Numbered from the stretch's first letter, positions 11,292-23,303 are shown. The stretch is 64,000 nucleotides of DNA from Rhodotorula mucilaginosa (GCA_034406715.1 CP137864.1:1-64000), one strand, 5' to 3'. The notes: generated by a model from the sequence alone, not told the origin. Program-made: numbers and translations.

Positions 11292-12698
11292 CCTCTCGCC
11301 TCGCTCCTCTGCGACGACGACGGGGGGTTATATATATGCTTGCTCGTCGCTCGTGAAAGAGTTGGCGGAGCTGGTAAGGCGGGCTCAGCGGGCAGGCGTG
11401 TCGTAGGTCGATGAGGCAGGATGAGTCCTCTCATTTCCGGATGATGTGGTGTGGGTCATGCAACATGAAAATACCGCGCGAACAGCAGTTCGTTACGTTT
11501 GATGCGTCCGAACCGCACTACAGCGTACTGCGGTCTCTCTCGAACCGAGTTATTCTTCTACGTACTTCGCCCTTGTAGACGGCCGGGGGAAAGCGTGATT
11601 GGGTGCTAGGAGCAAAGTGATCCAGAGGCGGGGCGAAGTATACAGGATTCCGATGCATCTGGACAAGAAAGGGAGAGTATCCTAGAGTGTGACAGACGTC
11701 GCAGGCCTGGTCGAGAGAAGCGGAAGCGGAAGCGGAAGGGTGAGCGCGGGCGAGGCGAAGGCTGCAGCGGCGCGCGAGCGAGCGACCGACTCGCGGCTTG
11801 ACCTCTGGCCTCGATTCACTCGACGTTCCCAGTCCCCTTCTGGTCAGTCTAGCCGCCCTTTGGACGGGTCCACACGCTCCTAGGTCTGCCCGCTGTTCCC
11901 CTCCCCGACTGTCGAGCACCCGGGCGACGTGGGAGCGAGACTCGCCGCTGGTTGAGCTCACCGATTCAACGCGCTGACCCTCTTCTCCTCCGCTTCTCTC
12001 TCGATCCACACAGCCCGGTACGCTGCTCTCTCTATGGATATCGATTCCCCACTACACCCAGTACTTCCCCGTCGACTGCCACCGGACTTGAGCGAGATCG
12101 CGAACGACATCGGAGCACGAGCGGGAAGCGCGGGGTCGGCCACCATCAAGGATCGGGTCATGAGGGGGTCCTCGGGAGTGTGCAGGAGGATGGACGGAAA
12201 CGCTGCTGGCGGAAGTGGTGTTTGACGTTGTGGTCATGCACCACGGCCATGCCGCGGACGGAACGGGGCGGGGCTGCACAGGCGCAGAGGCGACACGGCA
12301 GTGCTCGACGAGACAAGCCAACACCCTCTCGCCCGTTGGCGCGCCTCCTTACGCTCGCTGCGCCGTGGTCGTTCTCCTTGAACACGGATCTGTACAGAGA
12401 GACTCAGAAGCGGTTGGACGGTGCGGGAAGGGGGAGGGGGGGAACCTTTTGGGGGTGATTGCTGGGGCGGCACAAACGGCGACCTCTTCGAGGCCTCGAC
12501 TGGCTGGGCCAACACTGCGATGGAGCTTAAGCCGGTGCGAGCGAGCGAAGTCGGGAGGGTGGAAACGCGGAGGGAGGGACTATCGCCCGACACGCACCAC
12601 AAACCGCTCTTCTTGCAGCCCAGGCCGCGCATTAGGGAATGCGGGACGCTGACTCTCCTGCGTAATCACGCTGGGTGACAAAACACGCAGGTAGCAAG
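11292..12698. other. 1.4-kb region between LSM1 and eL32; no confident gene
   Basis: LSM1 and eL32 point away from this stretch, so it holds both promoters. A 63-codon ATG reading frame at 12034-12225 (MDIDSPLHP...) and a protein-like patch in another frame near 12355-12425 (WSFSLNTDLYRETQKRLDG) could belong to a small intron-containing or indel-damaged gene, but no family was recognised. A minus-strand reading frame at 11518-12009 is also unrecognised and looks compositionally unlike the neighbouring genes. Confidence 0.4.
12034..12225 (+). CDS. possible small unrecognised gene (first exon?)
   Basis: The ATG at 12034-12036 opens 63 codons starting MDIDSPLHP. The stretch PPDLSEIANDIGARAG looks like ordinary protein, and a GTGTTT donor and a GCACAG acceptor further on (about 12285) could continue it into the frame carrying NTDLYRETQKRLDG. 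No known domain was recognised and no stop-to-stop evidence decides it, so this is a weak call that may be spurious. Confidence 0.2.
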   Translation: MDIDSPLHPVLPRRLPPDLSEIANDIGARAGSAGSATIKDRVMRGSSGVCRRMDGNAAGGSGV

Positions 12699-13333
12699 AT
12701 GGCCGCGACGTCGATCAAGATCGTCAAGAAGCGGTCGAAGCCCTTCGTGCGTCTTCCACCCCGGCGGGCACCTTCCTGGTTGGTTCGTGGGAGTGCTGAC
12801 CCTCTGTCCCCATGTAACGCGTCCTCCGACGACCCCCCGAGCAGAAGCGCCACCAGTCGGACCGTTACCCACGGTGTCAAGGAGGCATGGCGCAAGCCCA
12901 AGGGTATCGACAACCGCGTCCGTCGCCGCTTCAAGGGCCAGCTCCCGATGCCCAAGATCGGTTTACGGCAGCAACAAGAAGACCCGCCACGTCCTCCCGT
13001 GCGGGTACAAGAAGTTCTTGGTCCACAACGAGCGTGACCTCGAGTCGCTCCTCATGAAACTCCAAGGTGTAAGTCCCCTTCGCCGCGCGCGCCCTCTCCT
13101 CCTTGAGAGCCTTCTCCGAGAGTTTCAAGGCTGACTCTCTTTTTCCTTCCTTCGCCCCTTTGAAAACGAACTCTTTCTTCCCGCACCACCACGACCAAAC
13201 TCCGCGCAGCTTCGCCGCCGAGATTGCGTCGACCGTCTCGGCCCGCAAGCGCGTCACCATCCTCGAGAAGGCGCGCGTCCTCGGTGTCAAGGTTACCAAC
13301 TCGCAGGCCAAGGTCCGCGTCGAGGAGGCGTAA
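12699..13333 (+). CDS. RPL32: 60S ribosomal protein eL32
   Basis: Structural protein of the large ribosomal subunit. Exon 1 is 12699-12746 ([16 protein letters not shown]), exon 2 starts at 12845 (KRHQSDRY, then [20 protein letters not shown], then [18 protein letters not shown]) and ends near 13066-13068, exon 3 is 13210-13333 ([15 protein letters not shown], ending VRVEEA). The order matches the eL32 family end to end at about 130 residues. The frame changes at the CCC run 12868-12870 and the TTT run 12962-12964, each fixed by removing one base. The exon 2/3 junction is also one base out of phase with any GT-AG choice. A ribosomal protein gene cannot tolerate this, so these are best read as sequence errors. 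Confidence 0.93.
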
Positions 13334-13734
13334 ATCACCTTTTGCTCCTTTGGCGTGTTGGAATTGCCCCCCTTTTTCTGTCTCTCTCCCTCTTCTCCTG
13401 CGAGTCGAATCGATCGGCGCGCGCACGCTTGTAAACTTCTCCTTTGCTGGTTCAGCCGTTGGTGGGGGCCAAAGAAAGGGGAAGCAACTCTATTCGCTCT
13501 CTTCAGGGTGCGCAAAGAGAGCGAGTTTCTAGCTCTTGCTCGGTTCGGATTCATGGTTGCGCGCTTTCCGGAAGCCTTACTTTGTATGTCCCGTTTCAAG
13601 TGCGCAAACCTGTGCTGTTTGACAAGTCCCGTATGCTAGAATTGATTGCTGTCGAGGTTGAGGAAAACTTGAGCACATGCGATGAGAGCGACTTTTCCTT
13701 TTCATCATTTTCAGCTGCTGTTCCGGGATAAACG
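13334..13734. other. eL32 3' region and BCP1 promoter
   Basis: A 401-bp spacer between two plus-strand genes. It is less GC-rich than its surroundings towards the BCP1 ATG. No gene is supported. Confidence 0.55.
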
Positions 13735-15192
13735 ATGGGCAAGAAATCCAAGACTGCTGCTGCTGCTGCTCCGTCAAAAGAAAGTGGGATGGACGTCGAC
13801 TCGCCGCCCAAGAGCGCGCCGGCTGCGAAGGGCTCGAAGCGGAGCGCACGAGATCGAGGCGATGAGGACGACGACGACGACGACGACGGTCCGCTTGGCG
13901 AGGATGAGGACGTCGAGGTGCGTCACGCTCTCCGAAGAGTATGTATAGCCGCGGCGATTTCTGGCTGACCTTCGTTGGCTGCTGCTCCCCACAGATGCTC
14001 GACGTCAACTTTTCGTTCTTTGACCCGCAACCGCAAGACTACCACTCGATCAAGCTCCTCTTGTCCCAACTCGTCGGCCACGTCGACGCCGCGACGGGCG
14101 ACCTCGACCTCGCCGGCGTGACGGATTTGGTCCTCGAACAGAAACTGGTCGGGAGTACGGTCAAGACGGATTCCGGGGAGGAGGACGACAAGGCCAACGA
14201 GGGGGATCCGTATGCCGTCTTGACCGTGTTGAACTTGAATGTGCACAAGGTGAGCTTCCGTGTATTCTCCTGCGTGGACTCGGATTCCCTCCCTCGCACA
14301 AAGCTGCGATGGGGCTAAATCACCCTCCGGCGAAATCTCTGTTTGCCCCCGCAGGACAAACCGGCCATCTCGTCCCTGATCAAATACCTCCTCTCGAAAC
14401 TCGACTCGCCCGCTTCGTCGGCCTTCCATGCTCAACTCTCGGCCCTCTTGCAAAACCCCGTCGAGGAGGCCGCCGAAGCGAAGAAACAACATGTCGGGTT
14501 GGTCTTGAGCGAACGAATGGTCAACATGCCGACGCAGATCGTACCGCCCATGTACCGCATGCTGCAGGAAGAGTTGCAGTGGGCCGTCGAAGATGTGAGC
14601 GTGCCCGGGAGAAAGATCCTCCATGCCATCCCCCTCCGAGACAGCGCGTTGGCTGACTAGGTGTCTGTCTGCCTTCTTCGCCGCGATGTGCGCCCACTGC
14701 AGAAAGAGCCCTACAACTTTTCGCACCTCTTGTTCCTCTCGCGCGTCTTTCTCTCGTCGACCGCCGCGCTCGAAGACGACCCGAACGCGGCGCTCGAACA
14801 GGCTATCGTCGCCGAGGCCGGGTTGCGACAGGTCGTGGCGCCGAAGAAGAAGAAGCAGCGCAAGGGCGCCACGAAGGATGAGCGGGACGACGAGAAGGTG
14901 TGGATGTACCACCCGGAGGACGAGTTTATCCAAAAGGTGCGCGGTCCTGTCGCGTCTGTCTCGATTTTTTCGACCAACTGATCAATGCCCCCTGCCTGTC
15001 TTCGTTTGGACGCGACAGTTTGCCGAGCACAAGCACGTGTACCACTATACGCGGTCACGGCGGCAAGGTCAGGACGGCGCCGGTGACGATTTCGGCGTCG
15101 AGCAGCGCGGACAACTCATGCTCGTCCCGTGGGCAAAGTTCGCCGAGGTGGTCGCCGGGATGGAGGACTTTGTCGGTGCGGCGGTCGCGTAG
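13735..15192 (+). CDS. BCP1: BCP1/BCCIP family protein
   Basis: Nuclear chaperone family; yeast Bcp1 escorts ribosomal protein uL14 and helps nuclear export, and human BCCIP binds BRCA2 and p21. Five exons (13735-13917, 13995-14249, 14355-14594, 14703-14936, 15019-15192) join in phase to 361 residues. The N-terminus is basic and then strongly acidic (Asp run at residues ~43-50), followed by the conserved core starting VNFSFFDPQPQDYHSIKLLL, with HVGLVLSERMVNMPTQIVPPMY and EPYNFSHLLFLSRVF, and the C-terminal FAEHKHVYHYTR block. No frame break. Confidence 0.93.
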
Positions 15193-15570
15193 TCCATGTC
15201 TTGCATGTGAGAGTCTAGACGTGATATCATGTCCCCGAAGCGCTCGGCCCAGGATGGTCGTTCTTTTGAGAGAAGAGGTTCCTCCGGCGAGAGGAACGAA
15301 CGGTCAGGATTCGGCGAGGCGGCGCTCGCCGGGGTGGCGTTGAGCAGGGTGACCTCTATTTCAAGTGTACCTACCTGCCTGTGACTCTCGCGCACCCCCG
15401 TATCGCCGTGTGAAGCCCGTGCTGCGACCAGTTGGTCTCTCGCGTCAGCTCATTCTCCTCTCTCTCTTTCTCCCTCTTCTCACTCTCTCCCACAAGTCTA
15501 TTCGCTAGCTAGCCTGTGCATAGTCTATACTACTCGCTCTCTACGATCAAGCAGTCCCGGTAGCACAGAG
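15193..15570. other. BCP1 / cold-shock gene spacer
   Basis: 378 bp between plus-strand genes. A CT-rich tract at about 15450-15490 precedes the next gene, typical of a promoter or 5' leader. No gene is supported. Confidence 0.5.
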
Positions 15571-17730
15571 ATGCACCTCCGCGCCGCCTCGTAAGTCGAG
15601 CAGCGACCGTTCGCTCAACCCTCTCTCTCGCGGACGAGTATAGCCCTGACTGACCGTGGGGTTTGCGCGCGCTGGATGCACAGCTCTCCTTCGACGGCCT
15701 CAAAGTCTACTCCGGCTCGCTCCGAGTCTGCCAAAACCGACGAGCAAAGCCACCGCCTCTGGTTCGTCTGGACGTCGCACGAGCAGTCTCACGTCGAGTG
15801 AGCTTCCTCGTCCCTCGCGTCGTCACTCGGCGCAGGTCGCCGCCTCTACGCGTCAAGCGGACAAGGAGAACGCTCCGGCGGTCGACAGGCTTGCGTTGGA
15901 CATGAACATCAAGGCCGGAGGAGGACAGGAACCCGCCGCCAAATGTCAAAAATCGAGATGTCAACCTCCTCCAACTCGACCAAGACCAAGATCGCTGCCG
16001 CCGCGGCTACGGCGCTCAAGCCCAAGTCCAGCAATGTCAAGGCGTTCCAGAGTACCGTCTCGCCTTTGCTGCACTTTGATGAGCCGGCGCCCGTCCCGAC
16101 CGCCCTCTTCAGCGGACTCGCCATCTCCGCCGGTGGCGTTTCGCCGTCCCACGACTCGTCCTCGTCGTCGACGACGCGCTCGTTCTCCGGTCCTGCCGCC
16201 TTGCAGCAGCAGCACGCTGTCTCGGCCAACTACGTGGCTCAACAGTCGGGCGGCTACTTGTCGGTCCCGGCTTCGCCGGCGCCGTTCTACAATCCCGCCA
16301 CCGGTTTTCGGAGTCTCTCCGGCGGCGATTTACAACCCGGCGGCGGCGGCTTACTACTACCCGACCGACTTTTCGGCGTTCTACCACCACCCTCAAGGCT
16401 ACTCGGTCCCTTCGCCTCCTGGAACGCCCTTGTCCACCTCGACCGGTGCGGTTCCTTCCTCCTCCGTCACGACGACGACTGGGAACAACAACAACCAGCA
16501 GCAGCAGCTGTACCCTCCTTCGCTCGGCCTCGGTCGCCCGTACTGGTACGGACCCGCGACGACCACGCCTTCGTCGGCCAACACGTCCCTCTCGCTCTCG
16601 TCCGTTGCGGCGTCCTCGCTCGGATTGTCGCCCGCCAACTCGAGGAGCACGTCCGCGAGCTCGGTCGCCAGCGCTGGTGGTATTGGTGGCGCGAACAAGC
16701 TCGCCACCCCCGCTGCTGCTGCGGTCGTGTACCCAATCCCGTACGCTTACTCGACTCCGTTCGTGGCTGCGCCTGCGGGTCCCGCTCCTTCTGCTCGTGG
16801 CGAGGAGGAGACGACGACGACGATCCGCGAACGTCTCGAAGGCGGAGCGGTCCTTTCGTCGAGGGGCGCTTGCAAGTTCTTTGACGTCGAAAAGGTCAGT
16901 CGGTGCCGGAAGAGCTTGTCGGGTGTCTGTCTCTCTTTCGGGCGAGAAGGTTGACCGTGACTGGGCGAATCCGATGTATGCGCCTCGCAGGGTTTTGGCT
17001 TCATCATCGACGACCACGCCGAGGAACTCGGAGCGGATGGTCAGTTTCCGATAACCCCCTTGGGATGGCCGCCGCGTTTGAGCTGACGAAAACCTCCGTT
17101 CCTCGCGGCGCAGTCTTTATCCACTACACGGGGATCGAGCAGACTCGCGGTTTCCGCTGCCTCGCTCAGCATGAAAGGGTGCGTCATGTCGAGCGGAACT
17201 AGTCCGTGTGCCGTGGGAGGGGGTCTTGACTGACTCGACTTGGGATGTCTGCCCTTCCGCTTGCGCGACGCGCAGGTCGAGTACGCCCTCGTCAAGCATT
17301 CGTCGGGTCGCTTCCAGGCTCTCAAGCTCCGCGGCGAGAACGGTGAGTCCCGTTTCTCATTACGCTGTGCGCATCACTCTCTCGCCGCCCCGACAGGCGA
17401 GCCGGAGGAAAAAATTGCTGCTGACGAAAAGAAGTGCCGACTCGACTCGACTCCGATTGTACAACAGGCGCGCCTCTTAAAGGCCTCGACGACCCGCGCC
17501 AAGCCGCCGCGTTTGATCGGATGAACTGCAAAGCGGCTGCGATCTGGTCCGAGGACGAGGAGAACGTGTGCCCGCCCGGGAAAGGCCGCCACCGCCGTGG
17601 TGGGGGGTACGCGCCGGCCGCTTACTACAAGGGCAAGATGCGCGCGGCTCCTCCTCGCATTCGTCGTACGCCTGCTGAGGAGGAGGAAGACGAAGACGAG
17701 GGGGACAGTTGCGTCGAGCTGGAGGAGTAA
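15571..17730 (+). CDS. cold-shock-domain RNA-binding protein (copy 1)
   Basis: Single C-terminal cold-shock domain behind a long Ser/Ala/Tyr/Gln-rich N-terminal region. Exon 1 is 15571-15590, exon 2 is 15684-16894, then 16991-17039, 17114-17178, 17276-17342 and 17468-17730. The domain reads ACKFF, GFGFIIDD (RNP1-like), VFIHYTGIEQTRGFRCL (RNP2-like), VEYALVKHSSGRFQALKL, then GAPLKGLDDP. The tail is basic (RHRRGGGY) and then acidic (EEEEDEDEGD). In exon 2 the sensible frame changes at the AAAAA run 15948-15952, at the TTTT run 16305-16308 and near 15745, each by one base; these resemble the homopolymer errors in neighbouring genes. Likely cytoplasmic mRNA binding, inferred from the domain only. 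Confidence 0.82.
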
Positions 17731-18205
17731 ACAGGGGGGGTGGGTTCCGTCCCCCTAAGCTTGGTTCGCCGGTGGGTTTGCGCGTGCGTCTAGGTTTCTC
17801 TCTCAAAGAATCGCTTGTCGTTGTTGTCTCTACCTCCTTCGCTCTTTTATGCCTCAATATCAAACTACATACCCCTGTCCCGTCTCTGCATCTATCCGCT
17901 CACTCGTTTTGATCGTCAATCCCGCATTTTGCATTCTATACCCCCCCCATCGCTTTCCCCGTTATTACCCCTCTCTCAATTGTAGCTTTGCAGTCATCTC
18001 TCTCTCTATCCCGCAATACCGCATGCTTTTCCCTACACATACTATAGCAGCTGAGGACGAGAGGGCGAGCGCAGGATGGACGGCGGATTGACCTTCTCAG
18101 CTTTCCACACGACCGTCTCTCTCTCGGGATCGAGAGCGCCGATGATGGCTACAGAGAGGTTTCACAGTCGGGGCAAGAGTATGCTACAGTGTCGAGAGGG
18201 AAGGA
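17731..18205. other. convergent spacer, cold-shock gene / PPT1
   Basis: Two genes end here. The first half is T-rich and of lower GC than the genes, consistent with 3' untranslated sequence. No gene is supported. Confidence 0.55.
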
Positions 18206-19787
18206 TCAGGAGGTAGCAGCGGGTTGGAGTACGAACCGTCCTTCCGACCCGTCTTCTTGCCCATCTGATCCTGCCCCCTCCTCCTCCACCTCCACCTCGT
18301 CTTCCTCCTCCTCCTCACCTTCTTGAACCTCTCCGCTCGCGACGACGCTGATCTTGCCCTCCCCACTCGCCCCCAAATGCCTCACCACAGCCTCCCAGCA
18401 CCCTTTCCCAATCTGCATATGCTCCCCCTTGCACACGCCTCGCTCGATCCGCCCCCCCGCGCGGTGCAGGTGTTGCAGACCGAGGTAGTCTTGCTGGTAG
18501 AGGGGGAGGCGGGACCATTTGAGAGGCGGCGGGTAGCATAAGGGGGGCAGGCAGGTCGAGTTTGGAGAGGGTGGGGAGGCGGGGAGGGTGAAATGAGCAG
18601 AGTGGGGAGGGACGACGGTCAGGTCGTTGCTGTTGTTCGGGTTCAGAGGGTCACGGCGTCGGTCGTGATGATGAGAATCGAGGTGGAAGGAGGAGGAGGG
18701 ACAGGCAAGGTAGTGATCAGTCAGCGATTGGGTCCGGTAATCGATGGGATGTTGGCCAGGAACCAAAGAACTCACCTGAAGCGGAACATGACGAATCGAT
18801 TCAGAGACTTGAAATTCTCTTTATATGTTTGCGTTCCTCCCAGTCGAATCGTCCTCCTCTACCTGGACAGAAAGCCCGACCTCTCGACCACCGTAAGGAG
18901 GCTGCCGATCGCCTCTCCGTTCGTTGTTGATGTCGCGCAAAAAGTCGTTCCGGTCGAGGTACTCGTCGATGCGGTCCGGGTCTCGAAAGTACTGCGCCGG
19001 GATGATGTTGTGTTGGGCCCAGGGGGAGTAGACGCCTTCGCGGATGAGGGAGAGGTGCATGAGGCGGCAGAAGGAGAAGGGCAAGGAACCGGGTGGACAC
19101 GGGGGGAGAGCCGAGATGCCCATCTGGTTTGGGTGCGTGTGGCGACGTTAGTGTGGACCAAATGGGACCGGAGCGAGAGAGAGAGAGAGAGAGACTGGGA
19201 CGCAACATGCTGGGACCCGAGGGTGATCAAGTTGCGGACCGTGACGCCTCCGAGGGGCGCGCCATTGCACCTCTCGACGAGGGCGCGGAGGAACTGGCCG
19301 CCTTGGGAGAAGCCGATCGCGTCAAACTGGCGGGACGGGTTCTCGCGGGGGTCGACGAGTCGAGGGAGGGCGGCGAGTTGCGCGCAGGCGAACGAGACTT
19401 GGTCGTTGGCGTGGCCGAAAAAGGTGGCGCGTCTGGGTGCGGGTGGCAGTATCCGAGGTCAGTCTCAGCTGTACGGGGTTACGTAAGAGAGAGTCTAACG
19501 ACGGACTGGTCTGCGGGACCGTCTTGGGCGAGGGTGACGATGTGGACAAAGACCGAGTCCAACTCGGGGCGGGCTTCGAGGTCTTGCTTGAGGAGTTGCA
19601 AGCCTTGCACCGTCGAAACCGGTCTCCGAGGCCGTGCCAGAGCTGCGCGTGGGTGGATGAGCTTTGGAAGGGTGAGGAGAGGAGGAGGAGGGGACGTACG
19701 ACGATGGGGACTGGACGAGGGGGGAGGAGGAGCAGGGGCAGCGAGTGCCGAGATCGCTAGCAAGACTACGAGTGCCAGAAGCCTCAT
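18206..19787 (-). CDS. PPT1: palmitoyl-protein thioesterase 1
   Basis: Lysosomal/vacuolar alpha/beta hydrolase that removes palmitate from cysteines of proteins under degradation. Six exons: 19700-19787, 19507-19642, 19207-19432, 18892-19123, 18776-18836, 18206-18629, about 388 residues. A signal peptide (MRLLALVVLLAISALAAPA) is followed by PIVLWHGLGD, FDAIGFSQGGQFLRALVERC (nucleophile Ser in GFSQG), NLITLGSQHMGI, YSPWAQHNIIPAQYFRDP, FLRDINNER, VVPPHSAHF and GEHMQIG (catalytic His). The C-terminal tail is unusually acidic, with a long Glu run. The frame changes at the G6 run 19719-19724 (after the signal peptide) and at the AAA run 19616-19618; correcting one base at each restores the family sequence. 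The start is only 114 bp from the divergent IRC3 start. Confidence 0.9.
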
Positions 19788-19901
19788 GCTCGAGCCGTGT
19801 GTAGACTCGCCGGAGTCAAAGAGGCAAAGTCGGCCCCACATCTCAACTTGTTGCTCTCTCGCTTCAGGAAGCGTACGAGGAGGCAAGGCGGGGACTACCG
19901 G
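19788..19901. promoter_or_regulatory. 114-bp bidirectional promoter PPT1 / IRC3
   Basis: The PPT1 ATG (minus) and the likely IRC3 ATG (plus) are separated by 114 bp, so the promoter elements must be shared or must overlap the 5' ends of the genes. No known motif was recognised. Confidence 0.55.
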
Positions 19902-22900
19902 ATGCTGAGGCAGTATACGCGGCTAGGCTATACTCGCCACTGGGACCCGCTTCGCCCTCTCGCTTCCACCGCCGCTGCTCCTCCTCGTCGTCATGCTCAG
20001 GCTGCTGCTCTCGCTCGAGCTCATCGACAGACCCCGACACCGAGTATAGCGACTCATGCACGCTTCTACGCTGCACCGACCACAGGCGTCACCCAGCTAC
20101 GGCGGCGCATCCGAGCCAACCTCTTCACGTTGCGACCGTACCAGCAAGCCTGCGTCGACGCCGTCCTCTCCGAACTCGAACCGCGGCGACTTCACCCGCC
20201 TCGGCGTGTCAGCCCCGACGGGCAGCGGCAAAACCGCCATCTTTACCAGCTTGATCGGACAGATCCCGCCGAGGCGACATCCCGGGCTCCTCGAAGGCGG
20301 TCACGGTCAGGTGGAAGCGAGGCAGGTCTTGGTCGTCGTCAACTCGATCCAACTCGCGAGCCAGACGGCCGAAGCGATCCAGAGAGCCTATCCAGACTGG
20401 GTGCGTTTTCGCCCTTCCTCCCACGCCTTCCTTCACGGCTCACACGTTCCCTCCCCCCCTTCTGCAGACTGTCGAGGTCGAGCAGGGCAAGAGTAGCGCG
20501 ACCGGTCTCGCAGACGTCACCGTCGCCACCTTCCAGGTTCGTTTTCCTCTTGTCTGTCTCTCCCTCTCTGGGCGCGCGGTCCCTTTTTCATATATTGAAC
20601 TGCCTCAAACCACCACCACCACCACCACCTCCGCCGCCACGCCACGCCACGCCGCGCAGACCTTGGCGTACAACGATTTTCTCGCGGCTCGAAAAGTTCC
20701 TCCCCGAGTCGCACAAAGCCGTCATCGTCGACGAGGCGCACCACGCCGCTGCCGCTTCGTACCTCGAGATCTTGGCCCGGTTCGATCCTCAGGTCGAGAC
20801 TGCCTTGGTCGACCGAGAAGGAGGGGAACTCGTCGTTTCTTCTGAGGTGATCGAAGGGAATCCGGAAGAGGTGGAGGAGACGATCACCGAGCTGGAGGAG
20901 GAGGGGAACGAGGACGGAGGTGATGGGCGGGTTTCTGAGCTCGACGGGGAGGAGGAGGAGGAGGTCGACGAGCTATTTCCCAGCGGGGGACCTGGATTGA
21001 CCACGCTCAACGGCGATGTCGAAGTGGAGACCACGTCCCGAATGGAGGCAGCGAGCTACGGCCCCGTCGAACCAGCAGCTCCCGCTCCTCCTCCTCAATA
21101 CATCGACGAACCCGCCGCAGTCCCGATGCTGCTGGACCCGATCAGCGGCCGCGCCCGCGTCCCATTGTTGGCGTTCACGGCGACGTGGGGGAGGGCGGAC
21201 GGACCTCGCGCTCGGCAAGGTGTTTGAAAAGATTGTGTGGCACGCCGATTGGCTCGAGATGGTGCAGGCGAAATGGTGCGTTCCCGGGTTTCTTCCTCCC
21301 TTTTGGAAAGATTTGTATGTGGTCGTCTGAGCGTGTGTCTCTCAAAAAGCTGATGCTAGGGATGAGGCGGTTCGGCCTTTTATCGGGACAGGCTCTCGGC
21401 GATCCAGTTCACGGCGGTTCAGGTCGACCGGGACACGCTCGACCTCGACAAGGTCAAGACTTCGAGTGTCACGGGAGATTACAACCTCTCGAGCTTGGCG
21501 CGCCAAGTCGACACGGTCGAGTTTGCCGAAGCGGCGGTCGATGCTTGGTTCGAGAAAGCGCAGGGTGGGTCGTTTTCTTCCCTCGACTTCCTCCTACGAC
21601 CGGAAGAGGACCGCCATTGTTTTTTCTTTCTTTTCGTCTTGTCTACTCACTGATCTCGTCCTCCGTCGCGCGCCGACCTTTACCCCTACCCACCCGTCGA
21701 GCAGACCGCCGTTCGACTCTCGTCTTTGGCGCCTCGGTCGCGCACGTCGTCACCTTGACCAACACGTTCCGCGCGCGCGGGATCGACGCCCGGTTCGTGT
21801 ACGAAGGGACGAAGCAAGCCGAGAGGGTCGAGACGTACCAAGCGTTTAGGGCGGGCGAGTTCCCCGTGTTGGTCAACTTTGGGATCTTGACTGAAGGAGG
21901 TGCGGTTCCTTCCCCTCGCGCCCTTTCTCTCTCAGGCCCTTGCGTTCCTTCTCGACCGGAGCACTAAGTATAAGATCCTCTCCCCTCTCCCGTACCCCTT
22001 TTTGGCAGCCGACTTTCCCGAAATCGACTGCGTCCTCCTCGCGCGCCCGACCAGATCGCAGAACCTCTTCCTCCAGATGCTCGGACGCGGTCTGCGCCTC
22101 TCGCCCGCATCGGGCAAGCGAGACTGTCTCTTGATCGACATGATCGCGTTCACGAGGAACCCGGAGGCGCTGGTGTGCACGCCGACGCTGTTTGGGTTGG
22201 ATCCGCTGAGTGAGATTGATGGTGAGTGAGGGTGGACGGGACGAAATGGGGGGCCGTCACTGACACGCACATGCTTTCTTGGGACGCTGGCAGGCCAGAC
22301 GGCCGAACAGCTGCAAGCCCGCGCTAGGGAGAGTGCTTCCGCCGCCACCTCCGATGAGGAAACTCCAGCGAGCGTTCGCAAACCCGAGTTGCTCCCGTAC
22401 TCGCTCTCGTACACCCACTACGCGACCGTCTTCGACCTGCTCGGTGTCGACAGCGATTCTTCCCAGCCGGGAGGGCACCGCGGCGTTCCGATCTCTCGAC
22501 TCTCGAGGAATGCTTGGGTCGGGTGCGGGAACGATGTTTGGGTCCTCGAACTGATGGGAAAGGGTTACATTCGGATTGCTCGTCATCCGGAAGCGCCAGG
22601 TGCGGGATTCTTTCCCTACCTTCGCTAGCAACTTGGTGGGACCGAGTGAGGCTGATCCGGGCCAAAACATGCGCTTTTTGCAGACAACTATCAAGCGCAG
22701 CTGTACACTCGCCTGCCAACTTTCGTGACCGGTCCGGGGGTCGTGCGCTACCGCTCGCCGCAAGAGATTGCGCTCCATCCGAACCTCGCCATCTTGCTCC
22801 GCACCGTCGACGCCTACGTCAAGCAGCATTCCGACTTTTCCGACCTCTCGCTCGGTCGCTACGCACCCTGGCGGATGGGCCCCCCTTCGCCCGCACAGCG

Positions 22901-23303
22901 CAAGTTTATCCTCCAAAAGGCGCTCAGTCCCGAAGAGCGCGCCGAGGGCAAGACGACGATCGACGGCGTCTGGATCGGTCGGCCGTGGAACGTCCGCGTC
23001 GACGTGATGGATCCCGACGAGGGGTTCACGAAGGGCCAAGCGTGTGATATTATCACGCGGGTCAAGTATGGCGGGCTTGGGTACTGGAAGAAGCAGAAGA
23101 AGGAACTGGTCAAGGAGGCGAAACGGGAGGAGAAAGTGGGCAGGGAGGCGGTCAAGGCGAGTGAGAGGAAGGAATTGGCCGAGGCGAAACGGGCGGAGAG
23201 GGCGGCGGAGCGGGAACGGAAACGGGTCGAGAAGGTGCTGCTCAAGATGAATGCTCGCAAGCAGGCGAAGGAGGACGGCTTGCGGGCTGCTGAGGCGACC
23301 TGA
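19902..23303 (+). CDS. IRC3: mitochondrial DEAH-type SF2 helicase IRC3
   Basis: Irc3 is a double-stranded-DNA-dependent ATPase needed for mitochondrial DNA maintenance. Eight exons: 19902-20400, 20468-20536, 20660-21275, 21392-21564, 21705-21899, 22009-22221, 22294-22599, 22684-23303. The N-terminus is Arg/Ala-rich without early acids, like a mitochondrial presequence. Motifs: [12 protein letters not shown], Walker [78 protein letters not shown] and [12 protein letters not shown]. An acidic insert of ~100 residues follows the DEAH motif, and the C-terminus is a Lys/Arg/Glu coiled region. The frame changes near 20180, at the TTTT run 20677-20680 and near 21207; removing one base at each gives 895 codons in a single frame. 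The ATG chosen is the first that keeps the presequence. Confidence 0.88.

Noticed and set aside
11518-12009. 163-residue minus-strand frame upstream of LSM1
   Set aside because: No recognisable domain, composition unlike the neighbouring coding exons, and no splice partner found.
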